A program made the position numbers and the translations under genes. Under the pieces are notes generated by a model. That model was not told where the DNA came from. It did no database searches and was given only the letters and a program-made list of their open reading frames with translations. From the IMG/VR virus record IMGVR_UViG_3300020061_000011, positions 1 through 44,192 of that record: a stretch of DNA of 44,192 nucleotides; one strand, written 5' to 3'. The stretch comes from a virus. This document shows, piece by piece, positions 40,112 to 44,192 of this stretch; position 1 is the first letter of the stretch, and the number at the start of each line of letters is the position of its first letter.

Positions 40112-41127
40112 CCTCTCTCGATATAGCTCGGCTCTTTGTTGAGCGATTCCCACATGACCGGGCACTTGATCGCCAGCTGTGTATTGATCTGACTGCCAAG
40201 CTGTTGCGCTTCCTTCTGCGCGTGGCCGTCCATACGCAGGTTGCAGACCCGCTTCCATGCGTCGATGGTGCCGGTCCAAATCCAGTTTGTGATAGCCGAC
40301 TGCGGCAGCACCATGCGTGCCAGCTCCGGCGCGCAGCCTTGCTCGATCATCACATTGTACAGCGCTGCCGGCTTGATGTAGTGGTTATTCGCGGCTTCCA
40401 GTATATCCGCAGTCAGCTCGGCCGGGGAATCTTTACTGCCCTGCTTGATCGATTTATCCGGGCGAGCACGCCACACGATCGGCACGAAAAACTGCGGCGG
40501 ATCGTCGATGTAGCGTCTACTCTCTTCGTTCCAGCACAGATGAATCTGATGCTTCACCATCTGTCGCGCCATGAAAATCGATGCGCTGACGCGGAACGAT
40601 GCGGACGCCAACTTCTCCATGCCGCGCGCGTCGTGTGCTGCTACCGACCGCAAACTTTTCTTAAGGTCAACCTCGCGTATGCCGAATGAAACCGGCTTGC
40701 GGAAAAGAAGCGGCGCGGACATGCGATACCGTTCGTTCTTGTGATACCAGTCGCGGATGTCTTCGGCGACGTGTACCGGTAACGCCCACAGGTTTTCGTA
40801 GAACGCCCACATGGAACCGGATACGAAAACGCCGGACGTGCTGCGTTCCCACGTAAAGCCGGCGAGATTCGCGCGGTCAAAGAAAGCCAGCCAACACAGC
40901 GGCGTCATGTAACCGTTGCTGAGGTAGAAGATATCTCGCGCATGCCCGTACGGACTCCAATGCCCGTGAGTCATCAGATGTTTCAGCAGCTTCCCGTTTT
41001 CCCCGTCGTTATACTGCGCCGCCATCTTCGCGAGAGACACGCGCGCAGCGTCGCAGATACCATAATCAGAATTCAGCGGGCGGATCATTTCCGCCTTGAA
41101 ACAATCTACCACCACGTTATTTCTCAC
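40108..41127 (-). CDS. thyX: Flavin-dependent thymidylate synthase ThyX (divergent)
   Basis: Makes dTMP from dUMP with methylene-tetrahydrofolate and NADPH using FAD. The family signature is recognisable at residues 188-206: RQMVKHQ then LCWNEESRRY, aligning to RQWVRHR-x7/8-S-x-RY of ThyX, but the invariant R-H-R reads K-H-Q. Other family features are HLMTHGHWSPYGHARDIF (50-67, ThyX HxSPFEH-like) and SAITNWIWTGTIDAWKRVCN followed by LRMDGHAQKEAQQ (C-terminal helices). The start is GTG 41127 with GAGGGAA upstream, eleven bases inside the upstream two-TM gene. At 339 residues it is longer than typical bacterial ThyX (220-250) because of inserted segments. Confidence 0.9.
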   Translation of the reverse strand: MRNNVVVDCFKAEMIRPLNSDYGICDAARVSLAKMAAQYNDGENGKLLKHLMTHGHWSPYGHARDIFYLSNGYMTPLCWLAFFDRANLAGFTWERSTSGVFVSGSMWAFYENLWALPVHVAEDIRDWYHKNERYRMSAPLLFRKPVSFGIREVDLKKSLRSVAAHDARGMEKLASASFRVSASIFMARQMVKHQIHLCWNEESRRYIDDPPQFFVPIVWRARPDKSIKQGSKDSPAELTADILEAANNHYIKPAALYNVMIEQGCAPELARMVLPQSAITNWIWTGTIDAWKRVCNLRMDGHAQKEAQQLGSQINTQLAIKCPVMWESLNKEPSYIERG

Positions 41128-41326
41128 GGCGTTCCCTCTTCATTTTACGGCGCGCTATCCGCACCGTCACTCTGTATACGAAAGCAAGGAGTATAAAGAA
41201 GAATCCTTGCCGCCAAATGAAATCGCCGGCCATCGGAGCGACGCTAGATTCGACCGCTCCGACGTAGAAACATGCTGCCGCCAGAAACAGCAGCAAGGCT
41301 ATGGTTCGTGCGTGCGTACGATTCAT
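41117..41326 (-). CDS. Two-TM small membrane protein, holin-like
   Basis: A 69-residue protein with two hydrophobic segments (TIALLLFLAAACFYVGAV at 8-25 and FIWRQGFFFILLAFVYRVTV at 36-55), a short polar turn, and a highly basic C-terminus (RIARRKMKRERREK). Size, two TM helices and a charged tail are the class II holin layout. It is near the SleB-type hydrolase, three genes away. The evidence is topological only: other small phage inner-membrane proteins share it. ATGA overlap with the upstream gene. Confidence 0.55.
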   Translation of the reverse strand: MNRTHARTIALLLFLAAACFYVGAVESSVAPMAGDFIWRQGFFFILLAFVYRVTVRIARRKMKRERREK

Positions 41327-41811
41327 CCTTTGCTATCGTCGCGAACCAGCTTGCCGTCGATAAAACAGCGGTCGTCCATGTCCGGACGCGTGTGCCGCAG
41401 CTCGGCTAGGAAGATCGCGTTGCACAGCAGATAATCCAGATGATGCTCGCCGGTCTTAAGATCGCGGTCTTCTCCGGAAAGCCATGCGGTAATATGCCGC
41501 AGCGCTGAATCCGCGACTTCGGTCATCAACAGACCCTTGCGCCAGTTACCGCGTCCGTACTCTGTCAGTCCACCACAGAGGATAAGCGCGGCGCTTTCCA
41601 TGGCATGCCGCGCTTCCATGACCAGTGACAGTCTAGGCTTGCCGGCGTTGTGACGTGTGCCGGTCTTCCTCGCCATCAACTCGTCCAATGCGCGCGAGTT
41701 AGCAACGCCGATCTCGTGCAGCCCATTGTCACGCGCGCGCTGTTGCCCAGTAACAAGAACGGTTTTCACGTTCTTACCTAAGCGTTTCTTTGTTGCACGT
41801 CGTAGCGCCAT
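41323..41811 (-). CDS. dATP/dGTP pyrophosphohydrolase-like protein (DUF5664/MazZ N-terminal type)
   Basis: A 162-residue protein, starting at ATG 41811 (TGATG overlap with upstream stop; GTG 41814 also possible). Residues 50-150 match the DUF5664 pattern well: RHNAGKPRLSLV, ALILCGGLTEYGRGNWRKG, ADSALRHITAWLSGEDRDLK, TGEHHLDYLLCNAIFLAEL. I recall this family as the N-terminal domain of dATP/dGTP diphosphohydrolases, MazZ-type enzymes associated with 2-aminoadenine (Z) genomes, but it is also widespread in phages with ordinary DNA. Acidic E-x-x-D and H-H positions fit metal-dependent nucleotide hydrolysis. No PurZ (Z-dAMP synthesis) is visible in the window. Neighbours are ThyX and lysis-like genes. 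Confidence 0.7.
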   Translation of the reverse strand: MALRRATKKRLGKNVKTVLVTGQQRARDNGLHEIGVANSRALDELMARKTGTRHNAGKPRLSLVMEARHAMESAALILCGGLTEYGRGNWRKGLLMTEVADSALRHITAWLSGEDRDLKTGEHHLDYLLCNAIFLAELRHTRPDMDDRCFIDGKLVRDDSKG

Positions 41812-42278
41812 CACTTCACCCCTATGCGGTTGCTTCCGATTTCAACGATGACTCCGCCCGTATCCGGATCGACATAGACGTAGCCGGCTTCGACGTTTTT
41901 CTCGATCACGTTGCGCAGCCGCGTGTAGCCGGTGTTGCTGCGCGGTACGAAGTAGACGGTCTTTCCGTCGCTGCCGCTGGCAGCGTCGGCGACCGACGCA
42001 GACTTCATGTCCGGCGAGAAATATTCCGGACCTTTGCGCACCGTCTCGGCGTAGCGCTCTGCCGCTGCCGGCGTGACTGCGGACTGCGCTTTCAGCGTGC
42101 GCAATTCTTCGCGCACGATGTTGTAATCGTACGCCATAGCAACGAACGCTATCGTCAGCACAGCATACCCGACTATGAAGCGAATCCACTGCGAGCTGAT
42201 CCAGTACCTCTTTTTCGGAGAGAACGGCGGCGGCATCTTTGAAACCGGAGGAAGCATTCCAGACTCAGGTTTGCGCAT
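41811..42278 (-). CDS. Single-pass membrane protein, unknown
   Basis: A 155-residue protein: 31 polar N-terminal residues rich in Pro/Lys, one TM helix (FIVGYAVLTIAFVAMAY, 34-50), then about 105 residues that would lie in the periplasm: helical (REELRTLKAQSAVTPAAAER) then beta-rich (TVYFVPRSNTGYTRL, GYVYVDPDTGGVIVEIG). N-in orientation fits the positive-inside rule. It overlaps the SleB-type gene by 14 bases. The layout is like an inner-membrane spanin but has no long coiled coil and no lipobox-bearing partner could be found, so I call it only a membrane protein. Confidence 0.55.
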   Translation of the reverse strand: MRKPESGMLPPVSKMPPPFSPKKRYWISSQWIRFIVGYAVLTIAFVAMAYDYNIVREELRTLKAQSAVTPAAAERYAETVRKGPEYFSPDMKSASVADAASGSDGKTVYFVPRSNTGYTRLRNVIEKNVEAGYVYVDPDTGGVIVEIGSNRIGVK

Positions 42279-42792
42279 AAAATACCAAGCCTCCGATTTT
42301 TTGTATAAGAGTGTGTCGCGACTGCCAATCCGTTTTCAGCGACGTAGAATGAAAAAAGATCATCCGACGATAATCATCTGACAGCGTGCCGTAGTAGCTG
42401 GTCGCAACGTGTGCCGCTTCCAGCGCATCGTCCCATGCTTCCACGTCAGCTGAGTTGTACAGCGTAATCACGGTTCGATAGCCGACGAACTGTTTTGGCT
42501 GCTTGACTACGCCGCACAGATCGGTCGGCCATTTGCCGGACAGAGATCGGTTAACGACGGTCGCTGCGACGGCAAGCTGCACCTGATAGCTTTCGCCGCG
42601 CGCTTCGCCGTATACGACGCGGCGCACGCATTCGACTTCATCCTCCGTAAACACCGGCATTATTTCAGCCGGAGGAATAGAGAGCGAGATCGGCGCAGCA
42701 CTGACCGTCTTCTGATCCACTCTCTGCACTACCGCCATCCCGAACATGATGGATAACAGAAACAGCAGCCCGAATAGATCGGTCTTGTTCAT
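42265..42792 (-). CDS. SleB-type cell wall hydrolase with N-terminal membrane anchor (endolysin candidate)
   Basis: Peptidoglycan hydrolase of the SleB (Hydrolase_2) family. The catalytic Glu is E63 in VYGEARGESYQVQLAVA, then NRSLSGKWPTDLC, KQFVGYR, and the C-terminal FFHSTS and IGGLVFYA motifs complete the domain. The protein is 175 residues with a hydrophobic N-terminal segment (LFGLLFLLSIMFGMAVV, 7-23) that could be a signal anchor or signal-arrest-release element, as in exported endolysins. This makes it the only clear lysis gene in the window. It is buried in an early/nucleotide operon rather than after the fibre genes. ATGA overlap with upstream gene. Confidence 0.88.
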   Translation of the reverse strand: MNKTDLFGLLFLLSIMFGMAVVQRVDQKTVSAAPISLSIPPAEIMPVFTEDEVECVRRVVYGEARGESYQVQLAVAATVVNRSLSGKWPTDLCGVVKQPKQFVGYRTVITLYNSADVEAWDDALEAAHVATSYYGTLSDDYRRMIFFHSTSLKTDWQSRHTLIQKIGGLVFYAQT

Positions 42793-43031
42793 GCCGGCTG
42801 GCCGGCTTTACTCTTGCGGTCCAGCGCTTTATGTTTGCGCCGTTCTTGCCGGTTCATCCCGCAATTGTCGAACGTTTGACGTACCAGTTCGGTTCCTTCC
42901 TCTGTCATCTTGACCGACAGCTGACCCGATACTTTGCCGCCCAGACCTTTCACGCTGCCTCGCGCCGCCTTCTCGGCTTCCTCGATGAATTGCAGCTGGC
43001 CGGCAGTAATAGCTTCGCTAATCATTTGCAT
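42789..43031 (-). CDS. Small unknown protein (80 aa)
   Basis: Not recognised. ATG 43031 follows GGAGAACGTC. The protein is helical and charged: QLQFIEEAEKAARGS, a Gly-rich middle (VKGLGGKVSGQLSVKMT), GTELVRQTFDNCGMNRQERR and a basic end. It lies eleven bases after the ligase stop and overlaps the SleB-type hydrolase by four bases. Nothing identifies its role. Confidence 0.55.
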   Translation of the reverse strand: MQMISEAITAGQLQFIEEAEKAARGSVKGLGGKVSGQLSVKMTEEGTELVRQTFDNCGMNRQERRKHKALDRKSKAGQPA

Positions 43032-43042
43032 GACGTTCTCCT

Positions 43043-43969
43043 TTAGAGATCGATCTTGTCGCGGAACCCCAGCCCCTTCGGATGGCGCGGTTTATCCTTC
43101 GCGCCTATGGGGAAGTGGCTGTACTTGAAAATCTTCCCCATGATCTTGTCGCGGTTATCCCAGAGTTGCTTCTTATAGTTTGCGCTGAACCCCTTGAACA
43201 TCCCGCAGCGGAATTCCACTTGCGTATACAGGTCGCGCAAATGCAGCGCTCCTAACGTGTCGCCGGGAACTAAACCATCCTGCGCTTTGGAGCGGGCCGT
43301 ACGGCCCAGTTCGTTAGTGAACGCCTCGTTCTCGTTCACCATCAATTCTTCAACGCCGATGATCTCCGCTTCGCTATCGTGAAAGCGCTTGAGTTTCATC
43401 ATGCCTTGTTCTTTGCGCGTCGATCGGCCCTGCTTGTACAAGCCACGGAAGCTGCGCGCGATCACGCCTTCATAGCCGTCCAGCAGCAGTTGTGTTTCGT
43501 ACGCTTCCAGCTCGTCCCACGCGCGAATGAACCTGTACGGGTGCAGGATCGGCATTATCGCAGGCACGTCCGATACCCGCATTTTGTTGAGTTCTTCGAG
43601 CAACAACTTCATACGCTCGTGATAGCCGAAACCGCTCATTTCTATGTGATCGAACACATAGTAAGAAAATTCCGGCTCGCCCTTCTTCGACATCACGGCG
43701 CTGTTCGTGCGCAAATAGCAATCCTCTGCGCACGGATCGCCCATGATGAGTTCACCATCCAGACCGTTGAACAGCTCGCGGCCCAGCTCGCTCTGGATAT
43801 ATGCGTTCGGGATCGGCTTCAGCGACCGCGACGTAGCTACGCCGTTGACGATCGTGCATCGTATGCCGTCCAGTTTGGCCGACGCATACAACGGGAACAG
43901 CACTTGATCCTTGAACTCGTGCATGCTGCGGCGTTCCGCCAGCATCGGCGATCTGAACTCGTGAATCAT
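43043..43969 (-). CDS. ATP-dependent DNA ligase
   Basis: Seals nicks in phage DNA. Nucleotidyltransferase motifs: motif I K32-L-D-G-I-R (the AMP-accepting Lys), motif III GLDGELIMG, motif IIIa-like YYVFDHIEM, motif IV YEGVIARS and motif V MMKLKRF (two Lys). A C-terminal OB-fold-like region follows (GALHLRDLYTQVEFRCGMFKG). At 308 residues it is a minimal T7-like ligase without a DNA-binding extension. Start ATG follows GAGGATTCCAA, and a terminator lies between it and the upstream partial gene. Confidence 0.93.
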   Translation of the reverse strand: MIHEFRSPMLAERRSMHEFKDQVLFPLYASAKLDGIRCTIVNGVATSRSLKPIPNAYIQSELGRELFNGLDGELIMGDPCAEDCYLRTNSAVMSKKGEPEFSYYVFDHIEMSGFGYHERMKLLLEELNKMRVSDVPAIMPILHPYRFIRAWDELEAYETQLLLDGYEGVIARSFRGLYKQGRSTRKEQGMMKLKRFHDSEAEIIGVEELMVNENEAFTNELGRTARSKAQDGLVPGDTLGALHLRDLYTQVEFRCGMFKGFSANYKKQLWDNRDKIMGKIFKYSHFPIGAKDKPRHPKGLGFRDKIDL

Positions 43970-43987
43970 TTGGAATCCTCGTGGTTT

Positions 43988-44012
43988 AAAAGCCCCGGCC
44001 GAAACCGGGGCT
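43988..44012 (-). terminator. Intrinsic terminator, - strand
   Basis: Perfect 8-bp stem AGCCCCGG (43991-43998) with CCGGGGCT (44005-44012) around CCGAAA; on the - strand TTTT follows the stem (43991-43988). It ends the transcript of the partial gene upstream and lies 19 bases ahead of the ligase start. Confidence 0.8.
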
Positions 44013-44030
44013 CTGTTCCTGCGAAGCGAC

Positions 44031-44192
44031 TTACTTGCTATGGTTCGCCGTCAGGTCGAACTGCCCGCCATCGGGAAATTCCTGACGCAGCTTGCCCTTG
44101 CCGGAAAACTTGAACGATTCGCCGAGATTGAGCAGCTTACCCTTGCTGTTGAACGTGATGTTGAATCGCGCATCCTTCGTACCGATCGGTAC
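44031..44192 (-). CDS. Unknown protein, C-terminal part only
   Basis: Fifty-three codons then TAA (44033-44031), open to the right edge of the window, so the N-terminus is missing. Residues include VPIGTKDARFNITFNSKGKL and LGESFKFSGKGKLRQEFPDG, ending FDLTANHSK. The Lys/Gly-rich, beta-strand-like sequence shows no known motif. It is followed by a good terminator, so it ends its own transcription unit. Confidence 0.65.
   Translation of the reverse strand, partial: VPIGTKDARFNITFNSKGKLLNLGESFKFSGKGKLRQEFPDGGQFDLTANHSK

Noticed and set aside
41811-42278. One-TM protein as inner-membrane spanin with a hidden outer-membrane partner
   Set aside because: No long coiled coil and no embedded or adjacent frame with a lipobox was found.

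Overview
The window is a piece of a tailed double-stranded DNA phage. It has a tail-tube gene, a tail chaperone pair and a very long tape measure gene, but no tail sheath gene, so a siphovirus-like particle with a long, non-contractile tail is the best reading. Moderately high GC, an SleB-type wall hydrolase with an N-terminal membrane anchor and Shine-Dalgarno-led genes suggest a Gram-negative, probably proteobacterial, host; I cannot name the host from the sequence. No integrase, excisionase, CRISPR array or insertion sequence is visible. Genes are packed so tightly that no gene-free stretch reaches 300 bases; the longest gap is about 165 bases (5155-5320).

Left arm, + strand (1-21197): major capsid protein (5' end cut by the window edge), a small capsid-associated protein, the head-tail connector set (1712-3953), the major tail tube protein, the tail assembly chaperone with a probable programmed -1 frameshift, a 2,805-residue tape measure protein, two tail-tip proteins, and three consecutive related fibre/receptor-binding proteins. 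Three good intrinsic terminators (after capsid, after tail tube, before tape measure) divide this otherwise continuous operon.

Right arm, - strand (44192 down to 21194), read in transcription order: a partial gene, terminator, ATP-dependent DNA ligase, small protein, SleB hydrolase, one-TM protein, dATP/dGTP-pyrophosphohydrolase-like protein, two-TM holin-like protein, ThyX, several small unknowns including a helix-turn-helix protein, a strong sigma70-type promoter framed by an inverted repeat (38516-38551), a Lys/Gly-tailed unknown, an archaeo-eukaryotic-type primase fused to a helicase, an SNF2-type helicase, a tRNA-Glu, a three-domain family A DNA polymerase, an ExoX-like exonuclease, a Spo11/Topo VI A-like TOPRIM protein, dUTPase, an unknown, a PD-(D/E)XK nuclease, and SbcD (Mre11) and SbcC (Rad50) homologues. 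The two arms converge on one CTAG in which both stop codons overlap.

Together the right arm makes thymidylate (dUTPase plus ThyX), adjusts purine dNTP pools, and primes, copies, repairs and recombines phage DNA. The most striking item is that a protein with the catalytic signatures of Spo11/topoisomerase VI subunit A lies in the same transcription unit as a Mre11-Rad50 pair and a resolvase-like nuclease, the same partner types that make and process programmed double-strand breaks in eukaryotic meiosis.
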